A DNA stretch of 64,000 nucleotides, taken from Pseudomonas sp. JQ170C. GTDB lineage: Bacteria; Pseudomonadota; Gammaproteobacteria; Pseudomonadales; Pseudomonadaceae. The position numbers were made by a program, and so were the translations under genes. Shown here one piece after another: positions 1 through 8,741 of this stretch. The DNA is taken from contig NZ_CP141608.1 in assembly GCF_035581345.1 (NCBI RefSeq), forward strand, positions 4,060,501-4,124,500, read 5' to 3'. Below the pieces are notes generated by a model. It was not told the DNA's origin. It did no database searches and saw only the letters and a list, made by a program, of their open reading frames with translations. Position 1 is the stretch's first letter, and every line of letters starts with the position of its first letter.

Positions 1-788
1 AGGCCCATGCGCACGGCGCCGTGGGCGCGGATGCTTTCAAAACGGGCCAGGGCCTCCGGGTCGCCGTTGATCGCGTCCTGAAGCTCCGTGCCGGTGTAGC
101 CGATGGCTTCGGCCTGGATAAAGATGGTCGGGATGCCGGCGTTGATCAGGGTCGCCTTGAGGGTGCCGACACCGGGCACTTCCAGGTCGTCGATCAGGTT
201 GCCGGTGGGGAACATCGAACCACCCTCGCCGTCTTCGTCGGCGGCCGGGTCCATGAACTCGAGCTGCACTTCGGCCGCCGGGAAGGTCACGCCGTCGAGC
301 TCGAAATCACCGGTTTCCTGCACTTCACCCTGGGTGACCGGGACGTGGGCGATGATGGTCTTGCCGATGTTGGCCTGCCAGATACGCACGGTGGCGATGC
401 CGTCCTGGGGCACACGGCTGCTGTCGACCAGGCCGGCGCTGATGGCAAAGGAGCCGACCGCTGCCGAGAGGTTGCCGCAGTTGCCGCTCCAGTCGACAAA
501 AGCCTTGTCGATCGACACCTGGCCGAACAGGTAATCGACGTCGTGCTCAGGCTTGCTGCTACGCGAGAGGATCACGGTCTTGCTGGTGCTGGAGGTGGCA
601 CCGCCCATGCCGTCGATCTGCTTGCCGTAAGGGTCGGGGCTACCGATCACGCGCAACAGCAGCGCGTCACGGGCAGCCCCCGGAACCTGGGCACGCTCGG
701 GCAGGTCTTGCAGGCGGAAGAACACGCCTTTGCTGGTGCCGCCACGGATGTAGGTGGCGGGGATTTTTACTTGGGGTACGTGAGCCAT
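1..788 (-). CDS. prpF: PrpF, 2-methylaconitate cis-trans isomerase (3' end outside window)
   Basis: This is the AcnD-associated isomerase of the methylcitrate cycle. It converts the 2-methylaconitate isomer made by AcnD into the isomer that is hydrated to 2-methylisocitrate. The reading frame is open from the ATG at 786-788 to the window edge (262 codons). The N-terminus MAHVPQVKIPATYIRGGTSKG carries the RGGTSKG segment typical of PrpF, and the GNCGNLSAAVG segment contains the expected conserved cysteine near residue 107. AGGA lies about 9 nt before the ATG. It is the last visible gene of the leftward prp operon, 84 bp after acnD, with a REP pair in the gap. Confidence 0.93.
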   Translation of the reverse strand, partial: MAHVPQVKIPATYIRGGTSKGVFFRLQDLPERAQVPGAARDALLLRVIGSPDPYGKQIDGMGGATSSTSKTVILSRSSKPEHDVDYLFGQVSIDKAFVDWSGNCGNLSAAVGSFAISAGLVDSSRVPQDGIATVRIWQANIGKTIIAHVPVTQGEVQETGDFELDGVTFPAAEVQLEFMDPAADEDGEGGSMFPTGNLIDDLEVPGVGTLKATLINAGIPTIFIQAEAIGYTGTELQDAINGDPEALARFESIRAHGAVRMG

Positions 789-818
789 GTTTGGGGTCCT
801 GGGTTTGCTTTGGGGGGG

Positions 819-864
819 CGCGGGGCAAGCCCGCTCCTACGGTAGGAGCGGGCTTGCCCCGCGA
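819..864. repeat. REP doublet (tight inverted pair) between acnD and prpF
   Basis: Two copies of the palindromic core GGAGCGGGCTTGCCCCGCG lie head to head with only a few bases between them (818-840 and 842-864), so the transcript can form a very stable hairpin. REP elements of this kind are common in Pseudomonas intergenic regions. This one sits inside the operon, so it may slow transcription or protect the upstream mRNA rather than end it. Confidence 0.9.
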
Positions 865-872
865 CAACGCCC

Positions 873-3461
873 TTAAACGGTCGCCGACTCGAGGAAGTCC
901 TGGGCGAAGCGCTGCAGCACGCCGCCTGCCTCGTAGATCGACACTTCTTCGGCGGTATCCAGACGGCAGGTGACCGGCACTTCCAGGCGCTCGCCGTTAC
1001 GACGGGTGATCACCAGGGTCAGGGTCGCACGCGGTGTGCGCTCACCGACCACGTCGTAGGTTTCGGTACCGTCGATGTCCAGGGTCTTGCGGTTGACGCC
1101 CGGCTTGAACTCCAGCGGCAACACGCCCATACCCACCAGGTTGGTGCGGTGGATACGCTCGAAACCTTCGGCGACGATGGCCTCGACACCCGCCAGGCGC
1201 ACGCCCTTGGCTGCCCAGTCGCGGGACGAGCCCTGGCCGTAGTCGGCACCGGCAACGATGATCAGCGGCTGCTTGCGGTCCATGTAGGTTTCGATGGCTT
1301 CCCACATGCGCGTGACCTTGCCTTCCGGCTCGATCCGCGCCAGCGCCCCCTGTTTGACCTTGCCGTCTTCGCGCACCATTTCGTTGAACAGTTTCGGGTT
1401 GGCGAAGGTGGCGCGCTGGGCGGTCAGGTGATCGCCGCGGTGGGTGGCGTAGGAGTTGAAGTCTTCCTCCGGCAGGCCCATTTTCGCCAGGTACTCGCCG
1501 GCGGCGCTGTCGAGCATGATGGCGTTGGACGGCGACAAGTGGTCGGTGGTGATGTTGTCCGGCAGCACGGCCAGCGGACGCATGCCCTTGAGCGTACGCT
1601 CACCGGCCAGGGCGCCTTCCCAGTACGGCGGACGGCGGATGTAGGTGCTCATCTCGCGCCAGTCGTACAGCGGCGGGACCTTCGGACCGGTGTCTTCCTC
1701 GATGGTGAACATCGGGATGTAGACCTGACGGAACTGCTCCGGCTTGACCGCCGCCTTGACCACTGCGTCGATCTCTTCGTCGCTCGGCCAGATGTCCTTG
1801 AGGCGGATTTCCTTGCCATCAACCACGCCCAGCACATCCTTCTCGATGTCGAAGCGGATGGTGCCGGCGATGGCGTAGGCCACTACCAGCGGCGGCGAAG
1901 CCAGGAACGCCTGCTTGGCGTACGGGTGGATACGGCCGTCGAAGTTGCGGTTGCCCGAGAGCACGGCGGTGGCGTACAGGTCGCGGTCGATGATTTCCTG
2001 CTGGATGGTCGGGTCCAACGCACCGGACATGCCGTTGCAGGTGGTGCAGGCAAAGGCCACGATGCCGAAACCGAGTTCCTCCAGCTCGTCATCCAGGCCC
2101 GCTTCCTTCAGGTACAGGGCAACGGTTTTGGAGCCCGGCGCCAGGGACGACTTGACCCATGGCTTGCGGGCCAGGCCCAGCTTGTTGGCGTTGCGCGCCA
2201 ACAGGCCTGCGGCGATCACGTTGCGCGGGTTGCTGGTGTTGGTGCAGCTGGTGATCGCGGCGATGATCACGGCGCCATCGGGCATCTGCCCCGGCACTTC
2301 TTCCCACTGACCGGCGATGCCTTTGCTGGCCAGGTCGCTGGTGGCGACGCGGGCGTGCGGGTTGGACGGGCCGGCCATGTTGCGCACGACGCTGGACAGG
2401 TCGAAGCGCAGTACACGCTCGTACTCGGCATTGGCCAGGCTGTCGGACCACAGGCCCGCGACCTTGGCGTAGGTTTCCACCAGCTTGACCTGCTCGTCTT
2501 CACGGCCGGTGAGCTTGAGGTAGTCGATGGTTTGCTGGTCGATGGAGAACATCGCCGCCGTGGCGCCGTATTCCGGGGCCATGTTGGAGATGGTGGCGCG
2601 GTCGCCCAGGGTCAGGGCGCGGGCGCCTTCACCGTAAAACTCAAGGTAGGCACCGACGACCTTTTCCTTGCGCAGGAATTCGGTCAGGGCCAGTACCACG
2701 TCGGTGGCGGTGATGCCCGGCTGCGGCTTGCCCGACAGCTCGACGCCGACGATTTCCGGCAGGCGCATCCAGGACGCACGGCCAAGCATGACGTTCTCGG
2801 CTTCCAGGCCGCCGACACCGATAGCGATCACACCCAGGGCATCGACGTGCGGGGTGTGGCTGTCGGTGCCGACACAGGTATCGGGATAGGCCACGCCACG
2901 TTCGGCGTGGATCACCGGCGACATCTTCTCCAGGTTGATCTGGTGCATGATGCCGTTGCCGGGCTGGATCACGTCGACGTTCTTGAACGCCTTCTTGGTC
3001 CAGTTGATGAAGTGGAAGCGGTCTTCGTTGCGACGGTCTTCAATGGCGCGGTTCTTCTCGAACGCCTGCGGGTCGAAACCACCGCATTCCACGGCCAGGG
3101 AGTGGTCGACGATCAGTTGCACCGGCACCACCGGGTTGACCTGGGCCGGGTCACCGCCTTTGTCGGCGATGGCGTCGCGCAGGCCCGCCAGGTCCACCAG
3201 GGCGGTCTGGCCGAGGATGTCGTGGCAAACCACACGGGCCGGGAACCAGGGGAAGTCCAGGTCGCGTTTGCGCTCGATCAACTGGCTCAGGGAGTCGTTG
3301 AGGCTGGCTGGATCGCAGCGGCGCACCAGGTTTTCAGCCAGTACGCGCGAGGTATAAGGGAGACGGTCATAGGCGCCGGGCTTGATGGCATCGACAGCCG
3401 CGCGGGCGTCGAAATAATCCAGGCCAGTGCCCGGCAGGTTCTTGCGAAATTCAGTATTCAT
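873..3461 (-). CDS. acnD: AcnD, Fe/S-dependent 2-methylcitrate dehydratase
   Basis: This aconitase-superfamily enzyme dehydrates 2-methylcitrate in propionate catabolism and works together with PrpF, replacing PrpD-type dehydratase activity. The chosen start is the ATG at 3459-3461 (862 aa, usual length; MNTEFRKNLPGTGLDYFDAR matches the family N-terminus). An in-frame TTG five codons upstream has no good ribosome site. Cluster ligands are seen in ITSCTNTSNPRN and FACTTCNGMSG, and the swivel domain near the C-terminus contains GADYGQGSSRDWAAKG. It lies between prpC and prpF, and a REPIN separates it from prpC. Confidence 0.95.
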   Translation of the reverse strand: MNTEFRKNLPGTGLDYFDARAAVDAIKPGAYDRLPYTSRVLAENLVRRCDPASLNDSLSQLIERKRDLDFPWFPARVVCHDILGQTALVDLAGLRDAIADKGGDPAQVNPVVPVQLIVDHSLAVECGGFDPQAFEKNRAIEDRRNEDRFHFINWTKKAFKNVDVIQPGNGIMHQINLEKMSPVIHAERGVAYPDTCVGTDSHTPHVDALGVIAIGVGGLEAENVMLGRASWMRLPEIVGVELSGKPQPGITATDVVLALTEFLRKEKVVGAYLEFYGEGARALTLGDRATISNMAPEYGATAAMFSIDQQTIDYLKLTGREDEQVKLVETYAKVAGLWSDSLANAEYERVLRFDLSSVVRNMAGPSNPHARVATSDLASKGIAGQWEEVPGQMPDGAVIIAAITSCTNTSNPRNVIAAGLLARNANKLGLARKPWVKSSLAPGSKTVALYLKEAGLDDELEELGFGIVAFACTTCNGMSGALDPTIQQEIIDRDLYATAVLSGNRNFDGRIHPYAKQAFLASPPLVVAYAIAGTIRFDIEKDVLGVVDGKEIRLKDIWPSDEEIDAVVKAAVKPEQFRQVYIPMFTIEEDTGPKVPPLYDWREMSTYIRRPPYWEGALAGERTLKGMRPLAVLPDNITTDHLSPSNAIMLDSAAGEYLAKMGLPEEDFNSYATHRGDHLTAQRATFANPKLFNEMVREDGKVKQGALARIEPEGKVTRMWEAIETYMDRKQPLIIVAGADYGQGSSRDWAAKGVRLAGVEAIVAEGFERIHRTNLVGMGVLPLEFKPGVNRKTLDIDGTETYDVVGERTPRATLTLVITRRNGERLEVPVTCRLDTAEEVSIYEAGGVLQRFAQDFLESATV

Positions 3462-3490
3462 GGCACAGGGACTCAATCACGGTAGGGTCT

Positions 3491-3561
3491 GTAGGAGCGG
3501 GCTTGCCCCGCGATAGCGGTGTGTCAGGTGAATCGCCATCGCGGGGCAAGCCCGCTCCTAC
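3491..3561. repeat. REPIN between prpC and acnD
   Basis: Two inverted copies of the GGAGCGGGCTTGCCCCGCG core enclose a short variable centre. The total is 71 bp, the same length and layout as the element at 49869-49939. The ends of the whole element are inverted, as expected for REP doublets that form hairpins. Confidence 0.92.
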
Positions 3562-3569
3562 ATAAGGGC

Positions 3570-4697
3570 TCAGCGTTGTTCGATTGGCACGAACTTGCGC
3601 TGCTCAACGCCGGTGTACTCGGCGCTTGGACGGATGATGCGGTTGTTGGCACGCTGCTCGAACACATGCGCCGCCCAGCCCGTCAGGCGCGAGCAGACGA
3701 AGATCGGCGTGAACAACTTGGTCGGGATGCCCATGAAGTGGTACGCCGAGGCATGGTAGAAGTCGGCGTTAGGGAACAGCTTCTTCTGCTCCCACATGGT
3801 CTTGTCGATGGCTTCGGAAACCGGGTACAGCACGGTGTCGCCCACTTCGTCGGCCAGCTTTTTCGACCAGCCCTTGATCACTTCGTTACGCGGGTCGGAC
3901 TCTTTGTAGATGGCATGGCCAAAGCCCATGATCTTGTCTTTGCGCTCAAGCATGCCCAGGGTGCCGTTGATGGCGTCCTGCGGGGTCTTGAACAGCTCGA
4001 TCATTTCCATGGCCGCTTCGTTGGCGCCGCCGTGCAGCGGGCCGCGCAGCGAGCCGATGGCGGCGGTGACGCAGGAGTACAGGTCCGACAGGGTCGAGGC
4101 ACACACGCGGGCGGTAAAGGTCGAGGCGTTGAACTCGTGCTCTGCGTACAGGATCAGCGAAACGTTCATCACCTTGACGTGCAGCTCGCTCGGCTTCTTG
4201 CCGTGCAGCAGGTGCAGGAAGTGGCCGCCGAGGGTGTCTTCGTCGCTGGTGCAGTTGATGCGCACACCGTGGTGGCTGAAACGGTACCAGTAGCACATGA
4301 TCGCCGGGAACAGCGCCAGCAGGCGATCGGTCTTCTCGTGCTGCAGATCGAAGCTCAGCTCCGGCTCCAGGGTGCCGAGTACCGAGCAACCGGTACGCAT
4401 CACGTCCATCGGGTGGGCGGTGACCGGGATGCGCTCAAGCACTTCCTTCAACGCTTGTGGCAGGTCGCGCAGGGTCTTGAGCTTGCCCTTGTACTCGGCC
4501 AGCTGGGCCGCGCTTGGCAGTTCGCCGTAGAGCAGCAGGTAGGCGACTTCCTCGAACTCGGCATGCTCGGCCAGTTCACGAACGTCATAGCCACGGTAGG
4601 TCAGACCGGCGCCGGCCTGGCCGACGGTCGACAGTGCGGTTTGCCCGGCCACTTGACCACGCAGGCCGGCACCACTGAGTACTTTTGCTTCGGCCAT
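3570..4697 (-). CDS. prpC: 2-methylcitrate synthase
   Basis: The product condenses propionyl-CoA with oxaloacetate to 2-methylcitrate, the entry step of the methylcitrate cycle. The protein is 375 aa, the normal length for PrpC and shorter than hexameric citrate synthase GltA. The citrate synthase signature GFGHAIYKESDPR is present, as is GPLHGGANEAAMEM with a catalytic histidine. The ATG at 4695-4697 is preceded by GGAG at about 8 nt. Its setting between prpB and acnD separates it from gltA. Confidence 0.96.
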   Translation of the reverse strand: MAEAKVLSGAGLRGQVAGQTALSTVGQAGAGLTYRGYDVRELAEHAEFEEVAYLLLYGELPSAAQLAEYKGKLKTLRDLPQALKEVLERIPVTAHPMDVMRTGCSVLGTLEPELSFDLQHEKTDRLLALFPAIMCYWYRFSHHGVRINCTSDEDTLGGHFLHLLHGKKPSELHVKVMNVSLILYAEHEFNASTFTARVCASTLSDLYSCVTAAIGSLRGPLHGGANEAAMEMIELFKTPQDAINGTLGMLERKDKIMGFGHAIYKESDPRNEVIKGWSKKLADEVGDTVLYPVSEAIDKTMWEQKKLFPNADFYHASAYHFMGIPTKLFTPIFVCSRLTGWAAHVFEQRANNRIIRPSAEYTGVEQRKFVPIEQR

Positions 4698-4741
4698 TGT
4701 TTTTCTCCACTTTTAAATTTGTTATTGGGTATCTGGCTAAT

Positions 4742-4764
4742 CGCGGGGCAAGCCCGCTCCTACA
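4742..4764. repeat. Single REP between prpB and prpC
   Basis: One unpaired copy of the REP core lies in the 79-bp prpB-prpC gap. It is the third junction of the prp operon to carry a REP. Confidence 0.85.
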
Positions 4765-4776
4765 AGTGAGAGCTGC

Positions 4777-5667
4777 TCAACCCTTCTTCTGGGCGAACAG
4801 GGCGTCGAGGCTTTGCTCGAACGCGTGGTAGTTGATGGCGTCGTACAGCTCCATGCGAGTCTGCATGGTGTCGATGACGTTTTTCTGCGTGCCGTCGCGA
4901 CGCAGCGCGGTGTAGACGTTCTCGGCGGCCTTGTTCATGGCGCGGAACGCCGACAGCGGGTACAGCACCAGGGAGACGTCGACCGAGGCCAGCTCTTGGG
5001 TGGTGTACAGCGGAGTGGCACCGAATTCGGTGATGTTGGCCAGGATCGGCGCCTTCACGCGGTCGGCGAAAGTCTTGTACATGGCAAGTTCAGTGATCGC
5101 TTCCGGGAAGACCATGTCGGCACCGGCCTCGATGCACGCAGCAGCGCGATCCAGGGCCGCTTCCAGGCCTTCGACGGCCAGGGCATCGGTACGCGCCATG
5201 ATCACGAAGCTGTCATCGGTACGGGCGTCTACCGCCGCCTTGATGCGGTCGACCATCTCCTGCTGGGAAACGATCTCTTTATTAGGACGGTGGCCACAGC
5301 GCTTGGCGCCCACCTGGTCTTCGATGTGGATCGCCGCTGCGCCGAACTTGATCATCGACTTGACGGTACGGGCCACGTTGAAGGCCGAGGAGCCAAAGCC
5401 GGTGTCGACATCCACCAGCAACGGCAGGTCGCAGACGTCGGTGATGCGGCGCACGTCGGTGAGCACGTCATCCAGACCGGTGATGCCCAGGTCCGGCAGA
5501 CCCAGGGAACCGGCAGCTACACCCCCACCCGACAGGTAGATGGCCTTGAAACCGGCACGCTTGGCCAGCAGCGCGTGGTTGGCATTGATCGCACCGACCA
5601 CCTGCAACGGGTGCTCGGCGGCGACGGCATCACGAAAACGCTGGCCGGGACTGCTTTTCTGACTCAT
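4777..5667 (-). CDS. prpB: 2-methylisocitrate lyase
   Basis: The product cleaves 2-methylisocitrate to pyruvate and succinate, the last step of the methylcitrate cycle. The 296-aa protein has the ICL/PEP-mutase active-site motif KRCGH (in [12 protein letters not shown]) and the metal-binding DVDTGFG segment. The ATG at 5665-5667 overlaps the stop codon of the upstream GntR gene by 4 bp, so the two are translationally coupled. GAGGTG sits just before the start. Confidence 0.97.
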   Translation of the reverse strand: MSQKSSPGQRFRDAVAAEHPLQVVGAINANHALLAKRAGFKAIYLSGGGVAAGSLGLPDLGITGLDDVLTDVRRITDVCDLPLLVDVDTGFGSSAFNVARTVKSMIKFGAAAIHIEDQVGAKRCGHRPNKEIVSQQEMVDRIKAAVDARTDDSFVIMARTDALAVEGLEAALDRAAACIEAGADMVFPEAITELAMYKTFADRVKAPILANITEFGATPLYTTQELASVDVSLVLYPLSAFRAMNKAAENVYTALRRDGTQKNVIDTMQTRMELYDAINYHAFEQSLDALFAQKKG

Positions 5668-6374
5668 GACTCACCTCGTGGGCTGGTAGCGTCCAGGTAA
5701 TGACGCTCGATGTTGCGTTTGGACGCGCCGATATGTCGGCGCATCAAGAGCTCGGCCAGTTCACCGTCACGGTCGGCGATGGCATCGAGAATCCGGTGGT
5801 GTTCGGCGAACGCCTGGCGTGGCCGATTGGGGGTGGCGGAGAACTGGATGCGGTACATGCGCACCAGCTGATACAGCTCGCCACAGAGCATCTGCACCAG
5901 GGTGCGGTTACCGCTGCCCTGGATGATCCGGTAGTGAAAGTCGTAGTCGCCTTCCTGCTGGTAATAGCCAAGGCCGGCCTGGAAGGTGGCGTCGCGCTCG
6001 TGGGTATCGAGCACCCGCCGCAGCTCGTCGATCTCGGCTACGCTCATACGCTCGGCAGCCAGGCGGCAGGCCATGCCTTCAAGGGACTCACGGATTTCGT
6101 AGAGCTCGATCAGTTCGGCATGGTTGAGCGACACCACCCGCGCCCCGACATGAGGTATGCGCACCAGCAGGCGCTGGCCCTCAAGGCGGTGGATGGCCTC
6201 GCGCAGCGGCCCGCGGCTGATGCCGTAGGTGCGCGCCAGCTCAGGCTCGGAGATCTTGCTGCCGGGGGCGATCTCGCCCTTGACGATGGCCGCCTGGATA
6301 CGCCGGAAGACGTTTTCAGAGAGGGTTTCTGAATCCTCTGCTACTGCGCCGGGGGCTTGGGCTGTGTCCAGCAT
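5664..6374 (-). CDS. GntR/FadR-family regulator of the prp operon
   Basis: A 236-aa regulator with an N-terminal winged helix (about residues 18-85; [26 protein letters not shown]) and a C-terminal FCD ligand-binding domain. It is the first gene of the prp operon, so it probably controls its own operon in response to a cycle intermediate. This is inference from position; in enterics the equivalent regulator PrpR belongs to a different, sigma-54-activator family. The ATG is at 6372-6374, with GAGG about 10 nt upstream and an operator-like palindrome lying between the two. Confidence 0.9.
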   Translation of the reverse strand: MLDTAQAPGAVAEDSETLSENVFRRIQAAIVKGEIAPGSKISEPELARTYGISRGPLREAIHRLEGQRLLVRIPHVGARVVSLNHAELIELYEIRESLEGMACRLAAERMSVAEIDELRRVLDTHERDATFQAGLGYYQQEGDYDFHYRIIQGSGNRTLVQMLCGELYQLVRMYRIQFSATPNRPRQAFAEHHRILDAIADRDGELAELLMRRHIGASKRNIERHYLDATSPRGES

Positions 6375-6459
6375 ATTGTCGACACCTCATAAATCAATGA
6401 GGCCAAAACTAGCCAAATTGATAGCAAGAGTCAAAGACAAAATGAATATTGTCGACAAT
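6375..6459 (-). promoter_or_regulatory. prp operon promoter with two operator-like palindromes
   Basis: Read leftward: a -35 TTGACT (6429-6434), a 17-bp spacer and a -10 TAGTTT (6406-6411). The perfect palindrome ATTGTCGACAAT lies upstream at 6448-6459. A near copy (ATTGTCGACA, 6375-6384) lies just before the GntR start codon. The two centres are 73 bp apart, about seven helical turns. TNGT..ACNA-type palindromes are the usual sites of FadR-subfamily regulators. A further inverted repeat, CCTCAT-N6-ATGAGG (6385-6402), covers the probable transcript start and the ribosome-binding GAGG. Confidence 0.7.
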
Positions 6460-6666
6460 CGTCTAAGAACGAACTTCACTAGCCCCGGTGTTGTCTGAGT
6501 GCAGCCGCTGGCGCCAGCACACCAGCGTGATAGAATGCCGCGCCTCACACGAGGCATGAATAGTGTGCCTGTCATCAATTTGTGTTGCTGACAGATGAAC
6601 GAGGAAGCTTGCGCAATACTGCCAGTGGCCTTGACCCGAACATCGCACAGCACCGCGCCAGGATTT

Positions 6667-7203
6667 ATGAGACTTACGCCCCTCCCACTGTTGTTCAGCC
6701 TGTTCTTCCTGCCTGCCCTGAGCCAGGCCGCGGAAAAGACCGTGTACGGCCTTAATGAATACGCCCGCCTTGCCGATATCGACCTGGAGGTTGCCGCCAA
6801 GCTCGATACCGGGGCCAAGACTGCCTCGCTCAGCGCCCGCGACATCAAGCGCTTCAAGCGCAACGGCGAGTCCTGGGTGCGCTTCTACCTGGCAATTGAC
6901 GCCGCCCACGCGCATCCGATAGAACGACCCCTGGCCCGCGTCAGCAAGATCAAGCGCCGCGCCGGCGATTACAACCCGGACGAAGGCAAGGCCTACACCG
7001 CCCGTCCAGTGATTGAAATGAACATCTGCATGGGGACGGCCAAACGCGTCATCGAAGTGAACCTCACCGACCGCAGCGCGTTCCAGTACCCGCTGCTGAT
7101 CGGCTCGGAGGCACTCAAGCACTTCGATGCGCTGGTCGACCCAAGCCTTAAATACGCGGCCGGCAAACCTGCCTGCGCCCCTGACGCTCACACCGCAGAG
7201 TAA
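6667..7203 (+). CDS. rloA: Retropepsin-like aspartic protease, periplasmic (RloA-type)
   Basis: A 178-aa protein of the RimB/ATP-dependent zinc protease-like family (retropepsin fold). A signal peptide (about residues 1-21, MRLTPLPLLFSLFFLPALSQAA) is followed by the single-copy aspartic motif DTGAKTASLSA (residues 47-57), so an active enzyme would need to dimerise. I chose the ATG at 6667 because it begins the signal peptide; the frame stays open further upstream to 6595. The stop is 5 bp before the next gene. The trio of this protease, an inactive transglutaminase membrane protein and an ATP-grasp ligase is conserved in pseudomonads and has been linked to osmotic-stress tolerance. The substrate is unknown. 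Confidence 0.8.
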   Translation: MRLTPLPLLFSLFFLPALSQAAEKTVYGLNEYARLADIDLEVAAKLDTGAKTASLSARDIKRFKRNGESWVRFYLAIDAAHAHPIERPLARVSKIKRRAGDYNPDEGKAYTARPVIEMNICMGTAKRVIEVNLTDRSAFQYPLLIGSEALKHFDALVDPSLKYAAGKPACAPDAHTAE

Positions 7204-7208
7204 TCCCG

Positions 7209-8741
7209 ATGCGCTCTCTTACCCTTCATCTGAAAGTCCTGATCACCGTTCTGGTGCTACTGGGCATCATTGTCACGGCCTATCAGATCTTCTTCCTCGG
7301 CATCCCGGTGACCGAAGACGAAACCGACGACCTGTGGAACATCGATGCCAAGGTCGAGTTCGTCGCCAACCCCAAGGACCCGGTCAAGGTACAGATGTTC
7401 GTGCCGCCGCTGAGCCGTGACTATGTCAGCCTCAACGAGAGCTTCATCTCCAACAACTACGGGGTCAGCGTCAACCGCGTCGACGGCAACCGCAAGGTCA
7501 CTTGGTCGGCCCGTCGCGCCAGCGGCAACCAGACCCTGTACTACCGCCTGGTCCTGACCAAGCGCTACAGCACCGAAAAAGCCAAGATCAAGGGCCCGAC
7601 CTTCCGCGACAGCCTCGCCGTCGAAGGCCCGGAGAAGATCGCCGCCGAAGCCCTGATGGCGCCGATTCGCCAGCACTCGGCCGACGTCGAGACCTTTGTC
7701 AGCGAGACCATCAAGCGGGTCAACAACCTCAACGACGACAACGTCAAGCTACTGCTGGCCGGCGACACCTCGTCGCTGAACAAGGCCAAGGTCATCGACC
7801 TGCTGCTGTCGATCGCCCACGTGCCGGTTGAAAAGGTCCACACCATCCGCCTGGTCGCCGACCAGCCGCAAACCCCTGAGCTGTGGCTGCGCAGCTTCAA
7901 CGGCACTGACTGGCTGTACTTCAACCCGGACACCGGCGAGCAAGGCCTGCCGACCGACCGCCTGCTGTGGTGGACCGGTGACGACAACCTGATCACCGTC
8001 GATGGCGGCAAGAAAGCCAACGTCAGCTTCAGCCTCAACAACAGCGAGATGAACGCCATCCGCCTGGCCAAGCTGACCGACGAGAACACCGACGCCGACT
8101 TCCTCGAATACTCGCTCTATGGCCTGCCCCTGCAGACCCAGCAGACCTTCATGATCATGGTGATGATCCCGATCGGCGTGCTGGTGATCCTGGTGCTGCG
8201 CAACCTGATCGGCATCCAGACCCTGGGTACCTTCACCCCGGTACTGATCGCCCTGGCCTTCCGTGAAACCCAATTGGGCTTCGGTATCATCCTGTTCACG
8301 GTGATTACCGCGCTTGGCCTGTCGCTACGCTCCTACCTCGAACACCTCAAGCTGCAGATGCTTCCGCGCCTGTCGGTGGTCCTGACCTTCGTGGTGGTGC
8401 TGATCGCCGCCATCAGCCTGTTCAGCCACAAGCTGGGCCTGGAGCGCGGCCTGTCGGTAGCCCTGTTCCCGATGGTGATCCTGACCATGACCATCGAGCG
8501 CCTGTCGATCACCTGGGAAGAACGTGGCGGTGGCCATGCGATGAAAGTCGCCATCGGCACCCTGTTCGCCGCCTCCCTGGCACACCTGCTGATGAGCGTG
8601 CCGGAGCTGGTGTACTTCGTGTTTACCTTCCCGGCGGTACTGTTGATTCTGGTGGGCTTCATGCTGGCGATGGGTCGCTACCGCGGCTACCGCTTGACGG
8701 AGCTGGTACGTTTCAAGGCTTTCGTGAAGGCTGACGCCTGA
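7209..8741 (+). CDS. rloB: Inactive transglutaminase-like membrane protein (RloB-type)
   Basis: A 510-aa protein. An N-terminal membrane anchor (about 8-30) is followed by a periplasmic transglutaminase-like domain (about 35-300). A C-terminal block of six to seven membrane helices (about 310-500, starting FMIMVMIPIGVLVILVL) matches the 7TM-transglutaminase architecture. I cannot identify a Cys-His-Asp triad; the protein appears to lack cysteine in the soluble domain, consistent with an inactive fold. It lies between the protease and the ATP-grasp gene and its stop overlaps the next start (TGATG). In Pseudomonas such genes are annotated as osmotic stress tolerance proteins. Confidence 0.82.
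   Translation: MRSLTLHLKVLITVLVLLGIIVTAYQIFFLGIPVTEDETDDLWNIDAKVEFVANPKDPVKVQMFVPPLSRDYVSLNESFISNNYGVSVNRVDGNRKVTWSARRASGNQTLYYRLVLTKRYSTEKAKIKGPTFRDSLAVEGPEKIAAEALMAPIRQHSADVETFVSETIKRVNNLNDDNVKLLLAGDTSSLNKAKVIDLLLSIAHVPVEKVHTIRLVADQPQTPELWLRSFNGTDWLYFNPDTGEQGLPTDRLLWWTGDDNLITVDGGKKANVSFSLNNSEMNAIRLAKLTDENTDADFLEYSLYGLPLQTQQTFMIMVMIPIGVLVILVLRNLIGIQTLGTFTPVLIALAFRETQLGFGIILFTVITALGLSLRSYLEHLKLQMLPRLSVVLTFVVVLIAAISLFSHKLGLERGLSVALFPMVILTMTIERLSITWEERGGGHAMKVAIGTLFAASLAHLLMSVPELVYFVFTFPAVLLILVGFMLAMGRYRGYRLTELVRFKAFVKADA

Noticed and set aside
1149..3485. A 778-codon open frame on the plus strand opposite acnD
   Set aside because: Shadow of a GC-rich gene: third-position bias on the real strand keeps this frame open, the product is Gly/Val/Asp/His-rich without motifs, and acnD is certain.
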